A DNA stretch of 64,000 nt from Rudanella paleaurantiibacter (GTDB taxonomy: Bacteria > Bacteroidota > Bacteroidia > Cytophagales > Spirosomataceae), in assembly GCF_009184635.1 (NCBI RefSeq), contig NZ_WELI01000005.1:248001-312000 (forward strand), in the 5' to 3' direction. Of the stretch, positions 6,056-14,319 are shown piece after piece (position 1 is the stretch's first letter; every line of letters begins with the position of its first letter). The notes under the pieces are model-generated. The model was not told the origin of the DNA and did no database searches. It worked only from the letters and a program-made list of their open reading frames with translations. A program made the position numbers and the translations under genes.

Positions 6056-7566
6056 TATGGTAAAGATACTATTTTTTTGAGTAGTAACCGCTCCAGCGCC
6101 GAGAGCTTTTCGACCCTGTTAGGCAAATAGTGATAGGCTACGAATGCCTCAGCTAAGGACTCATGCTGATCCAGTCGGGCATACTTGGAGATGGCATCCT
6201 GTTTTTCCTCTTCTGATAGCTTCTTACTCAGGCTACGCACCCAATTTGCATTAATTCGCTCGTAGCTGATATCTGAATCCAGAAATGTAGACAGGTGGAG
6301 CAAGTGACCATACTCATGCACTACGGCGGACTCCACACTTCCCCGGAAGAAAAAGCCTACTTTCTCCATTCTGGCTGCGTATTCCTCGGTTTGACGAGCT
6401 TTACGCGGACTCCACAGGTTACCATTTATGAGCAGCTGTACCTGATTGGTGGTTTTATACATCAAGCCGGTCGAAAAGGTAGTATCCCTCTGCATATCAA
6501 ACCGAATCGCTATACTGTCATAACTCTTGCCGTATTTCACTTTCAGAGCATAGAGCTGGTTGTTGATCCGATTAGCCACTTTAGGGGCAATCCCTGTATA
6601 ATCTACTTCTCCGCCAATGTGCTGCTCAGCCCACGTAGCCGCTTCATCGGTAGTTTTAGCCTCACTAAACGGGACACCTTTCCGCTTCTTGATAATATCG
6701 CGAGTGATCGGCTTTGTTGGCCCGGCTATTATGTCTTCGTCATCCCCCAACGCCATCGGCCGCGCGTAGGGCGTTCCAGCAGGTACGTACAACACCCGGC
6801 ACCGACAATTCACGCAGTTGGCCGCTCCGCCGGCCGGATCACCTGGGTAACGCATCCGCACCCCTCCGACCGTAAACAGGGCCTCCTTGGGAATCGCAGG
6901 TTTGCCGATCATAGCCCGATGGGCGTCGCGTGTGCGTGGGTCGGCAGTAGCCACCCACCGCTTCGCCAAATCAAGCCCCGTCGATGCGGCCCCGGCTTCG
7001 TGGCCCGCGTTGGCGGCCCGCGTGGTTTCGGTACGGGCAATGGTGATGCTACGCCGTTCGCCCCGCTTCCCCCCGATGGCCGTGCGGATGCGCCGGGCCG
7101 TGGCTCGGATGTCGAGCCGTTCGGCGTTGGCTCCGACGAGCGCCTGACGGATGGCGGTACGGGTCGTGTTGCTGATCTGGGTCACCCGGGCGGCCGTATC
7201 GGGCTGCATGAGCATCGACTCCACCCGGCCCTGCCATACCCGCGAGAAAAACCCTACCTGCATCGACTCAGGTACGGGCGTTCCTTGGTCGGCAACCATC
7301 TGCCGAATCCGCTCAAACTCCCCCGTCGCGGCCGAGGGAAACACCTGCCGGTATATGCGACCGAGCATCGCCCGTACGTCCATGGCAGGCACCAACCGTT
7401 CCAGGTTGTTTAGCGTCGCCATGATGCCGTTCTCTTCCAGATAGGCAATCACCGCTTCACGAACCCGGCGGAGCCATAGACGCACGTAACCCGTCGACCG
7501 GCGCTCCATAGTCAGGAGCCACCGAACATACTGGCGCGATTCGCGGTCGTTTTGGGCCGGGGTCAT
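6055..7566 (-). CDS. MuF head morphogenesis protein fused to a zincin metallopeptidase
   Basis: 503 residues in two parts. Residues about 120-265 are the MuF domain: ARTETTRAANAGHEAG, KRWVATADPRTRDAHRAMIG, VRMRYPGDPAGGAANCVNCR with the conserved NCRC. MuF proteins enter the procapsid with the portal. The C-terminal part (about 300-503) carries HEYGH at 417-421 and a downstream HESLAEAF (Glu469 candidate third ligand), the HExxH...E pattern of a zincin. Similar MuF C-terminal extensions include toxins and peptidases. The gene overlaps the DUF6527 gene by 4 bases. The peptidase target is unknown. Confidence 0.85.
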   Translation of the reverse strand: MTPAQNDRESRQYVRWLLTMERRSTGYVRLWLRRVREAVIAYLEENGIMATLNNLERLVPAMDVRAMLGRIYRQVFPSAATGEFERIRQMVADQGTPVPESMQVGFFSRVWQGRVESMLMQPDTAARVTQISNTTRTAIRQALVGANAERLDIRATARRIRTAIGGKRGERRSITIARTETTRAANAGHEAGAASTGLDLAKRWVATADPRTRDAHRAMIGKPAIPKEALFTVGGVRMRYPGDPAGGAANCVNCRCRVLYVPAGTPYARPMALGDDEDIIAGPTKPITRDIIKKRKGVPFSEAKTTDEAATWAEQHIGGEVDYTGIAPKVANRINNQLYALKVKYGKSYDSIAIRFDMQRDTTFSTGLMYKTTNQVQLLINGNLWSPRKARQTEEYAARMEKVGFFFRGSVESAVVHEYGHLLHLSTFLDSDISYERINANWVRSLSKKLSEEEKQDAISKYARLDQHESLAEAFVAYHYLPNRVEKLSALERLLLKKIVSLP

Positions 7567-7871
7567 TTAAACCAGTCGTCAAAGGGTGGCAAATCAACCG
7601 TTTGTCCTGCCAGTTCATGTGTAGAATCAGACAGGAACTCAATGCGCCCATCTGTAATAAATGAGTGGCACCGCGGTTGACCCGGATGCGTATCCGTGCC
7701 CTCCCAAGCATGAACCAAAACAGATGCCCGTACTGTGGGCCTCTCCGGCGTTCCTGTTATGTCCCAAATCGTGTCCTTGACGCCATGAACACCTTTGCAA
7801 CCGGGGCAAAAGAAAAGATGCTGTCCGGTTGGTATGCCTTCTGCATTTACGGTGGGTTTTAGTCTTTCCAT
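7563..7871 (-). CDS. DUF6527 family protein
   Basis: 102 residues with the DUF6527 pattern: 'FFCPGCKGVH' near residue 20, then 'PERPTVRASVLV', 'PRCHSFITDGRIEFLSDSTH' and 'ELAGQTVDLPPFDDW'. Cys and His in CPGC and RCHSF are probable metal ligands. These proteins are common in phages and mobile regions, and their function is not established. The gene lies between the portal and the MuF gene and overlaps the latter by 4 bases, so it belongs to the head operon. Confidence 0.75.
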   Translation of the reverse strand: MERLKPTVNAEGIPTGQHLFFCPGCKGVHGVKDTIWDITGTPERPTVRASVLVHAWEGTDTHPGQPRCHSFITDGRIEFLSDSTHELAGQTVDLPPFDDWFK

Positions 7872-7945
7872 GTCGAACCTGTGTGGAATTGAAACTTAAT
7901 CGGGCAATTGTTCAAGCGTACAGATTTCGCCGTCGGTGCACATGG

Positions 7946-9358
7946 CTATGCCTCTTCTTCGTACACGTCCTCTTCCTCAGTATCCGGCTCATTACCTGAT
8001 GGCGGGTCAGTTGGCACGAAGTCGGTCACCGGGGTACGGCCTGCGGGCACCATCGGCACGTTCATCATGGGGTGGTCGTGAGGCTCGTACCCGAACGCTT
8101 CGAGCCGCTGGTTTTCAGTCAGGGCCAAATGGTCGAGGTATTTGGCCTTCCGCTCGTTATCTTCCTGCAACTCGGGGTAATAATCGAGATCAGGTTCGAG
8201 GTGATACTGTTCCCGTTCGGTATTATACGAGGCCACGAAGAAGGCGTTGAGGTAATCATAGATAAGTGCCTGATCGGGCAGCACCCCGTCGGTCAAACTG
8301 GATTTCCGGGCCTCGGTCAGATTGTTGAAGGTGGATTGTTTACCCGAGCTATGCACTTCTTTGCGGGTATGATACACCGCGCAAACTTTCTCCAGCATCG
8401 CGTCGTACGATTCGATAATGTTCAGGTCGACCAGCGTACTCCCCACGTCGATACTGCCCAACTCCATTGAGTTCGCAATAACTTTCCCGTACCCGCCCGA
8501 AAGTTTTGCGTCGAGATGCTCCTGCACCTCTTTTACCTGCTTTACGTCCAGATCGTCGATGTTTCCACCTTTTGGAAACACCAGTTTTCTGGCCCCCCGG
8601 TTCTGGAAGGCCTCGGCCTCGGCGGCATTGGCCTCCGCGTGCTTCGTCAGTACAGACTTACGCAGGGGTTCCAGGCGCGAAAGGCCCCAGTGCCATTGGG
8701 CGTTGATTTCGGCGAGTGGGTTGAATGACTTCAACATCATCACCCGGTCGGCCGGTATTGCTTCTCTCAAGCCCAGCGCCCGAAACACCGTCGGCCCCGA
8801 CATCAGCCCCATGCCCTCGACCATCATGCCCAGCTCCGGTAGCCGCCAAAGCTCTCGAACCTGACCCTTATTGACTCCGGTATCGAGCTTGTTCCCGTAC
8901 ACGAACACCGTACCCACCACATCCAGCATTGTGGCGAGTGCATACATCAACTGGACACGGGTCTGCATGGGGTTCGGCCGCTCCAGCACATCGAGAATAT
9001 AGTGCCGGTCGACGGGTTCCAGAGCAGCCTCACGAGCCGCTTTGCGGGCAATCCCCAGAATACGGTCGTTGGGTTGTTCCAGACACTTGCGCGACAATTC
9101 CCGGTACTGGCGAAACTTCACCTTGTCCTTGACCTGAAACAGCATTGGCGGAGCGGCCGCAATCTTCTGGCTTTTCCAGTCCTGCACCGAGAAAATCATA
9201 TCGTCCTCGGTATAGGCCCGAACGTAGGTAGCTACATCGGCCGGCAATACCTGCACCTGCCGACCGGTCCAAATAAAATTGAGCCGCCCACTACGCAGAG
9301 CGGGCAAGGTGCCGGGCATCAGGGCCGTGGCCAGTTTAGTACGCAGTTCCTTTAGCAT
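7946..9358 (-). CDS. Phage portal protein
   Basis: About 470 residues of an HK97-type portal. Recognisable parts are AAAPPMLFQV near the start, 'DVLERPNPMQTR', 'GTVFVYGNKLD', 'LWRLPELGMMVEG', 'DRVMMLKSFNPL', 'NRGARKLVFPKGGN' and 'KVCAVYHTRKEV', followed by 'TFNNLTEARKSS'. The C-terminus is acidic (DTEEEDVYEEEA). The portal forms the 12-fold ring through which DNA enters the head. The start is taken at 9358 because TAATG overlaps the terminase stop there; an ATG at 9373 gives five more residues. A 74-base space follows. Confidence 0.88.
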   Translation of the reverse strand: MLKELRTKLATALMPGTLPALRSGRLNFIWTGRQVQVLPADVATYVRAYTEDDMIFSVQDWKSQKIAAAPPMLFQVKDKVKFRQYRELSRKCLEQPNDRILGIARKAAREAALEPVDRHYILDVLERPNPMQTRVQLMYALATMLDVVGTVFVYGNKLDTGVNKGQVRELWRLPELGMMVEGMGLMSGPTVFRALGLREAIPADRVMMLKSFNPLAEINAQWHWGLSRLEPLRKSVLTKHAEANAAEAEAFQNRGARKLVFPKGGNIDDLDVKQVKEVQEHLDAKLSGGYGKVIANSMELGSIDVGSTLVDLNIIESYDAMLEKVCAVYHTRKEVHSSGKQSTFNNLTEARKSSLTDGVLPDQALIYDYLNAFFVASYNTEREQYHLEPDLDYYPELQEDNERKAKYLDHLALTENQRLEAFGYEPHDHPMMNVPMVPAGRTPVTDFVPTDPPSGNEPDTEEEDVYEEEA

Positions 9359-10698
9359 TATGCGACGGCCCACTGTCGGGCGGGTTTGAGTTCGAAATAT
9401 TCGCGCATCATCATACAGTCCGAAAAGTCAGGCGACCGACCCAGAATGGCCGACACCTCTTCTTTGGGGACGACGGTTTGCTTTCCGTCCTTCTCGATGT
9501 CCTTCTTTTTGACCTGCTCCAGCTCCTCAATCAACCGCTCCTTTTGCTCTACGGACATACAGCCAGGCGCAACGCGAATCGCCCCCCGGTTGATGCGGTC
9601 AGCCAGTTTGAAGTAGCATTGAGATTTGAGGTTGGCATAGTTGAGTGTCTTTTTACCTTCGATAGGTACGCGCTCCTCCATCGGCCGGGCATTGTTGATA
9701 AAGCCATGGCAACGCACCAGATCGACAACACCTCCGCCAACGCCATCCTCATCCGCTACCACGCGTTTAGGCGTCAGGCCATGCTTTTGCAGGAGTTCAT
9801 TGATTTTGGCGGCCGTTTCGGTCACGGCTGATTTGGGCATCGTGTGCCACTCGACAATATCCCAATCGGCCCAGACAGCGATGACGGTGAAGTCGGAGCC
9901 GAACCGGGCCACGTCACAGGTAATGTGCGTGGGCGTGGTGGACAGAGTGCCCGCATCCCATAGGCCCACGATGGCATCGTAGGCAATCAGAGCCGATGGG
10001 TCATCATCATACTCCCAGTCACCATCCAACAAACGGGCCTTGCTCGCCTTGTCCAGCGTATTCAGATTGGCGATGTAGTGCTTACTGATATGCGGGTTGT
10101 CTGTAACCAGCGCCTGAATGAATGCCCGCTCAGGCGGCAGCGTGCGCTCGCGGTGTGGCTTATAGAACCGGGCGTACACAAAGGTTTTGGCCGGGTTACA
10201 GGAGCCCAGTAGCTTCGGGATAAGGCCGAACTCGTCCAGCTTGTAGCGAATACGCGACTTGACGATGTTCCAGGCTTTCTCGGTAATCTGGTTACACTCA
10301 TCAATGAAGCCGCCCGTGATTTCGAGTGAACCGAGACTGTCGAAGTTTGGGTCTGACGGGTATAGTTTCAGATCTTTCAACAGAATCTCAGACCCGTTAC
10401 TCCAGCGAATCGTACCCGACTGCTGGTTGTAGTTGTAGTGAATCCCACCACCCCGAAAGCCGAAGCGCCCCGCAACCTCAAAGAAGGTATTCAGCGTCGT
10501 TTCTTTGAGGATCTTGAGCTCTGAACGCCCCATCAGCCACCGGGTGCCGGGGTAGAGTTGGCAGCACTGGATCAACCAGACGCAACCAAAGGCCGACTTG
10601 CCACCACCCGCCCCACCACCAAACAGAATCTCGGTCGTGTGCCCATCCATCAGGTAGTCGTAGGCCTGATCCTGTTTATGGGTCAGTTCAAAGTCCAT
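9358..10698 (-). CDS. terL: Terminase large subunit
   Basis: 446 residues, the packaging motor and DNA-cutting enzyme. The ATPase part has Walker A GGGAGGGKS at 27-35, Walker B with FIDE at 131-134, and a coupling motif GSCNP at 165-169. The C-terminal RNase H-like nuclease shows Asp262 in CDVARFGSDFTVI, an acidic cluster VVADEDGVGGG near 316-318, and Asp424/Asp427 in RSPDFSDCMMM. All catalytic positions appear intact. It overlaps the small subunit gene by 11 bases and the portal start by one base. Confidence 0.92.
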   Translation of the reverse strand: MDFELTHKQDQAYDYLMDGHTTEILFGGGAGGGKSAFGCVWLIQCCQLYPGTRWLMGRSELKILKETTLNTFFEVAGRFGFRGGGIHYNYNQQSGTIRWSNGSEILLKDLKLYPSDPNFDSLGSLEITGGFIDECNQITEKAWNIVKSRIRYKLDEFGLIPKLLGSCNPAKTFVYARFYKPHRERTLPPERAFIQALVTDNPHISKHYIANLNTLDKASKARLLDGDWEYDDDPSALIAYDAIVGLWDAGTLSTTPTHITCDVARFGSDFTVIAVWADWDIVEWHTMPKSAVTETAAKINELLQKHGLTPKRVVADEDGVGGGVVDLVRCHGFINNARPMEERVPIEGKKTLNYANLKSQCYFKLADRINRGAIRVAPGCMSVEQKERLIEELEQVKKKDIEKDGKQTVVPKEEVSAILGRSPDFSDCMMMREYFELKPARQWAVA

Positions 10699-11179
10699 CT
10701 TTGGCAGGCCGGATGATGTTGACAGTTACAGGCGGTATGGCGCCAGCGGGATTAATCTTACCCTGGGCTTCGAGAATCTTAACCACCGCATCTTTGGCGT
10801 CGTGCAGCTCGATGCTAATACCACGAGGCCCCTGGGTTATTTTCTTGATCAGATGCAGATTGGCGCGGGCTTCTTCACTTGTGAGGTCTAATGCGCCATC
10901 CTCTGTAACAAACGGGCTCATGTCGGCCCTTGCCCAGTCGGTGAGTCGCGAAATGCCCTCCTCAACCGGCATCTGCCGTGCTTCCAGCAGCGGGGCCAAT
11001 GCCTCTTTGATGTGAGGTTTAGTGAGGTTCTCGTACGCCGTTTCTTTGGCCGTAGCTTCTGAATAGCCAGCCTCCCGGGCGGCCCGTGCACCATTGAGGT
11101 GCAGGGCGTACCGCTCCACGAACTTCCTTTCTTTCGGGGTAAGTTTTTTGGGGGCTGGGGTGTTCGATGGCTCATTCAT
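10688..11179 (-). CDS. terS: Terminase small subunit
   Basis: About 163 residues from ATG at 11179 (MNEPSN); the frame is open to 11215 but that extension (MSCWRC) looks non-coding. It shows a helix-turn-helix typical of DNA-recognising small terminases: 'KLTPKERKFVERYALHLNG', 'ARAAREAGYSEATAKETAYE' and LTKPHIKEAL. A central helical oligomerisation region and a basic C-terminus follow. It binds the packaging start site and loads the large subunit. It begins the packaging operon, 64 bases after the LytTR gene. Confidence 0.85.
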   Translation of the reverse strand: MNEPSNTPAPKKLTPKERKFVERYALHLNGARAAREAGYSEATAKETAYENLTKPHIKEALAPLLEARQMPVEEGISRLTDWARADMSPFVTEDGALDLTSEEARANLHLIKKITQGPRGISIELHDAKDAVVKILEAQGKINPAGAIPPVTVNIIRPAKDGL

Positions 11180-11242
11180 AGCGAAAGGCCGAAATGAACA
11201 CCGCCAGCACGACACCTACCGTATATTTCGACTCTTCGGCGG

Positions 11243-11605
11243 CTACTGGCGACAGAGTGGCCCCACGGCATCTACCAACTCGGCCACCGTATACCCAATG
11301 CGCCGACGGGCCACGGGCAACACTACCCCACCCCTCAGCCGGAGACGATAGCACTTGGTGTTCTCCGGCCGCTGCTCGAAGGCGTCGACATGCTGGGGGT
11401 TAACGAGGTAGCTTTTGTGGGGACGGAGGAAGCCGGGCAGTTGCTGGGCGAAGCCGGCCAGTGGAGTCGCGCACAGGATGGGCCGAATAAAGGGCCGGGC
11501 GTATACGTAACAGTAATTACCCTCAGCACGCAGATAGGTGATCTCCTGAACCACAACAGGCCCGTACGAGGGCACGTGAAGCATGCCCGGTTGAAGGTTT
11601 TTCAT
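11243..11605 (-). CDS. Stand-alone LytTR DNA-binding regulator
   Basis: 120 residues, essentially only a LytTR domain. 'EITYLRAEGNYCYVYA' is the entry strand, 'LPGFLRPHKSYLVNPQHVDA' is the family hallmark (F.R.H.SYlvN), and a beta strand with LRLRGGVVLPVARRR follows. Full LytTR regulators have an N-terminal receiver, which is absent here. It is the last gene before the chromosomal block and sits directly upstream of terminase on the same strand, so it may control late phage transcription. A role in host regulation cannot be excluded. Similar single-domain LytTR proteins are common in Cytophagales. Confidence 0.8.
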   Translation of the reverse strand: MKNLQPGMLHVPSYGPVVVQEITYLRAEGNYCYVYARPFIRPILCATPLAGFAQQLPGFLRPHKSYLVNPQHVDAFEQRPENTKCYRLRLRGGVVLPVARRRIGYTVAELVDAVGPLCRQ

Positions 11606-11795
11606 GTCTATGCTGGTAGTAATAGTGAAATTCCGCTCCGGTGATGTAATTTCGCCGTATGCGGTTGCTGGCTACTGTAAATTTAAACTTTTTCAGTAAC
11701 CCTTCACTAATACAGGCAATAAAAGAAGTTAACAAACTGAAAATCAGTATATAATGTTATATTTCAAGCTTTTATTGCCAAATTGATTTTAGACA
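11606..11795 (+). other. Divergent intergenic region at the prophage/chromosome edge
   Basis: This 190-base, AT-rich region separates the minus-strand LytTR gene from the plus-strand cdsA. It must contain promoters for both. No exact TAnnTTTG box, tRNA or convincing att repeat is visible, so the exact prophage end cannot be set from this window. An integrase gene is not seen at this end. Confidence 0.4.
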
Positions 11796-12629
11796 ATGAG
11801 ACAACGTTTGGCTGAAATGTCGAACCTTCGGCAGCGGATTCTTGCCGCTATGCTGGGGGTTCCGATTATTCTGCTGGCGATCTGGTACGACGACTGGAGC
11901 TTTGCGCTTCTGTTTATCGTAATCAGCGCCTTAACCCAATTAGAGTTTTACCGGCTGCTTGGCCTTGATGGCAATCAACCGCTGACGGCATATGGTACAG
12001 CGGTGGGCTGTTTTATCTGCCTGCTGGCTTACCTTATCGAAACCGACGTTATTGATTTCGACAATTACTTCCTGATCTGCCCGGCGGCTTCGATGATCTT
12101 TCTGATCAAGCTCTACAAAAAGAAAGACATGAAGCCATTCAGTAATATCGGCTTTACGTTTCTGGGTATTATCTACGTAGCCGTGCCGTTTGCCCTACTG
12201 ATTGTGATGGCCCTGCGGGGTGGCACTTACCACCCTACGCTGGTTGTCGGGTGCCTGCTGCTGATGTGGGCCAGCGACATTGGAGCTTATTTTGCAGGTA
12301 CCAAATTTGGCCGCCGAAAGCTTTTTGAGCGGGTGTCGCCCAAAAAATCGTGGGAAGGCAGCGTGGGCGGAGCTTTAGCCTCGGCTGCGGTGGCACTCGG
12401 ACTGGCTATTTACGCTCCCGTACTGCAACCCTGGCAGTGGTACAGTGTCGGGGCCATTATTGTGGTAACGGGCACCTACGGCGACCTGGTGGAATCGCTG
12501 TTTAAGCGCAGCATTGCCATCAAAGACTCCGGCACGAGTATTCCGGGGCATGGCGGTTTCCTCGACCGTTTTGATGGACTGTTGCTGGCGGCTCCGTTCA
12601 TCATCACGTTTTTAAAGCTTTTCGCTTAA
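11796..12629 (+). CDS. cdsA: Phosphatidate cytidylyltransferase
   Basis: 277 residues, an inner-membrane enzyme that makes CDP-diacylglycerol from phosphatidic acid and CTP, the branch point for phosphatidylethanolamine and phosphatidylglycerol. About eight hydrophobic helices are visible. The C-terminal signature is complete: SLFKRSIAIKDSGTSIPGHG, followed by G-F-L-D-R-F-D-G, matching the S..KR....KD......HGG..DR.D family pattern. The length is normal. Translation may start at residue 8 (MSNLRQRIL) instead of the first ATG. Confidence 0.93.
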   Translation: MRQRLAEMSNLRQRILAAMLGVPIILLAIWYDDWSFALLFIVISALTQLEFYRLLGLDGNQPLTAYGTAVGCFICLLAYLIETDVIDFDNYFLICPAASMIFLIKLYKKKDMKPFSNIGFTFLGIIYVAVPFALLIVMALRGGTYHPTLVVGCLLLMWASDIGAYFAGTKFGRRKLFERVSPKKSWEGSVGGALASAAVALGLAIYAPVLQPWQWYSVGAIIVVTGTYGDLVESLFKRSIAIKDSGTSIPGHGGFLDRFDGLLLAAPFIITFLKLFA

Positions 12630-12723
12630 TTATACCGACGATTTACCTCGTTACCGAGCGAAACCTACGTTCTTAACAATCCTTAAAATCGCCTTTGGTC
12701 AAACGTTACTGTCCGAATAGTCG

Positions 12724-12732
12724 TTTACTTTG
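12724..12732 (+). promoter_or_regulatory. Possible -7 promoter element
   Basis: TTTACTTTG lies about 20 bases before the start of the next gene. It approximates the Bacteroidota -7 box (TAnnTTTG) with one base less in the spacer. A -33 element at the usual distance is not obvious. Confidence 0.3.
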
Positions 12733-12752
12733 TACAAATACTTTGCCTGCTG

Positions 12753-13478
12753 ATGAAAAAGTTGCTTACGTTACTCGTGCTTACAATTGTATTCCTGTCG
12801 GTTGCGGGATTGTTCTCGCTTGCGCAGGCACAGGGACAAGAGCGTCAGGTAACGTTTACGGGCTTTATCACGGGCGGTAAGAACAACGAGCCACTCCCGC
12901 AAGCCTACGTGTACATTCCGAAAGCAGGACGGGGGGTGCTATCGGCCAACAACGGTTACTTTGCGCTTCCGGTATTTCCCGGCGATAGTATCATTTTCAG
13001 CTATGTCGGCTTTAAACCGCAGTACCACATTATTCCGCGTCGGCTCACCGACGTGACGTACTCGGCCGTAGTGGCGCTTCAGGAAGATGTAAAAACGCTG
13101 GCCGAGGTAAAAGTGTACCCGTACGCCACCGAGCAGCTGTTTAAGGAAGCGTTTGTGAGCATGAAACTGCCCGATCAGAAAGAGCGCGACAATCTGGCCA
13201 AAAATACCGACCCGATGTACATGATGCGGATGTCGGCCATTACGCCCATGGGGGCTATGGCTAACCATCAGTATTTTATGAACCAGCAGATTTTTGGGCG
13301 CGAGGCCCTGGCCAACCGGGGGCAGGCTACCACGTTCAATTTCACCAACCCTTTTGCCTGGGCCAACTTCATCCGCTCCGTGAAACGGGGCGACCTGAAA
13401 TCAAAAGAATATCGCGATATTCTGAATCAGGCTCCTGCCGACAACATCCGGCGCGAAGATATGTTGCGGGGCAACTAA
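12753..13478 (+). CDS. Carboxypeptidase-regulatory-like domain periplasmic protein
   Basis: 241 residues with a clear signal peptide (basic MKK, a hydrophobic stretch to residue 22, then SLAQAQG). Residues 33-120 form a carboxypeptidase regulatory-like beta sandwich: GFITGGKNNEPLPQAYVYI, LSANNGYFALPV, DSIIFSYVGFKP and a final strand. In Bacteroidota such domains usually sit at the N-terminus of TonB-dependent receptors or on small secreted proteins. The rest (121-241) has no recognised domain, contains several Met-rich segments (MYMMRMSAITPMGAM) and may be a helical tail. No TonB-dependent receptor follows it. Function unknown. Confidence 0.75.
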   Translation: MKKLLTLLVLTIVFLSVAGLFSLAQAQGQERQVTFTGFITGGKNNEPLPQAYVYIPKAGRGVLSANNGYFALPVFPGDSIIFSYVGFKPQYHIIPRRLTDVTYSAVVALQEDVKTLAEVKVYPYATEQLFKEAFVSMKLPDQKERDNLAKNTDPMYMMRMSAITPMGAMANHQYFMNQQIFGREALANRGQATTFNFTNPFAWANFIRSVKRGDLKSKEYRDILNQAPADNIRREDMLRGN

Positions 13479-13489
13479 ACTACCGAAGT

Positions 13490-13570
13490 CGTTTTTGGTT
13501 AAACAAGAACAAGCTGGCTGGGGACTCTACAGGGTGCCCAGCCCGATTTCTGTTTACTCAACCGAAAACG
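13490..13570 (+). repeat. Intergenic nested inverted repeat (cruciform-like)
   Basis: Positions 490-500 pair with 560-570 (CGTTTTTGGTT with AACCGAAAACG, one G-U), extended by AAAC (501-504) with GTTT (552-555). Inside, GGCTGGG (516-522) pairs with CCCAGCC (537-543). It fills the gap between the 12753 gene and the SDR gene, ending 7 bases before the SDR ATG. It could work as a terminator for the upstream gene or as a leader structure for the next. Confidence 0.6.
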
Positions 13571-13576
13571 ATTCGT

Positions 13577-14299
13577 ATGCCACTGACTGAGAAAATTGCT
13601 ATTGTGGCCGGAGGAGCTGGCGGTGTTGGCGAAGGCATTGTCCGGTCGTTGCTTGAACACGGAGCCACTGTAGTGGTGCCCGTTCGTACCCCTTCCAAAA
13701 TTGTACAGCTCACCGATTACGTGGCCGATGTTCAACGGGGAGAGCTTATTACACTCCACGCCAATATCGGCACCGAAACGGGCGCCCGTGAAGTGAGCGA
13801 TTTTCTAACGCAGAAATTTCGGGGTGGTATCGACCTGGCAGTGGCCTCACTCGGAGGCTGGTGGCAGGGGCTCCCACTCACCTCCATTGACCTAAATACC
13901 TGGAATCGGGTACTGGCCAGTAACTTAACGGCTCATTTTCTGGCGATTCGTACGCTGGTCCCCTGCCTCATTCCAAACCGGGGCATGTATATCCACATAA
14001 ACGGATTTAGCGCCGAACAGGCTTACCCGCACGCAGGCCCGGTAGCCATGAGTGCAGCCGCTCAGAAATCGCTGATGATGACCCTGGCCGAAGAGGTAAA
14101 GCCGATGGGCCTAAAAGTGTACGAACTGATTCTGGGACCGGTACAAACCCGCGAGCGAATAAAACATCATCAGGGCCACAAAGTCGACGGCCTCCCCGAC
14201 TGGTTCTACCCCGAAGATGTCGGGGATTACATCACGAACCTCGTCAGCGGGCGTACCGATAAAGCCGATGAGTTGATTCACAGACTATTAAATAAGTAG
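13577..14299 (+). CDS. SDR-fold protein with atypical active site
   Basis: 240 residues with a Rossmann nucleotide-binding start: AGGAGGVG at 11-18 in place of TGxxxGxG, so NAD(P) binding is likely. A serine-type strand (HINGFSAEQ) is present. At the usual YxxxK position the sequence is ASAAAQKSL-like: Lys164 is present, but the residue four before it is Ala160, so the catalytic Tyr is missing. The protein may therefore be a non-catalytic or altered family member. It is followed by a strong hairpin shared with the convergent TrpB2 gene. Substrate unknown. Confidence 0.75.
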   Translation: MPLTEKIAIVAGGAGGVGEGIVRSLLEHGATVVVPVRTPSKIVQLTDYVADVQRGELITLHANIGTETGAREVSDFLTQKFRGGIDLAVASLGGWWQGLPLTSIDLNTWNRVLASNLTAHFLAIRTLVPCLIPNRGMYIHINGFSAEQAYPHAGPVAMSAAAQKSLMMTLAEEVKPMGLKVYELILGPVQTRERIKHHQGHKVDGLPDWFYPEDVGDYITNLVSGRTDKADELIHRLLNK

Positions 14300-14319
14300 G
14301 TAGGAGATGGGAGTGAGGA

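Noticed and set aside
6295-7413. A 372-codon plus-strand open frame opposite the MuF-metallopeptidase gene
   Set aside because: It lies antisense to a protein with clear MuF and HExxH motifs and has no recognisable features of its own; long antisense frames are expected in GC-rich genes.
7896-7943. A 15-codon minus-strand reading frame (MCTDGEICTLEQLPD) in the gap between portal and DUF6527 genes
   Set aside because: Too short to support without homologues; it could equally be chance in a 74-base gap.
11606-11795. Search for a tRNA or att core at the prophage edge
   Set aside because: No cloverleaf or repeated core could be found inside the window; the other end is not available.
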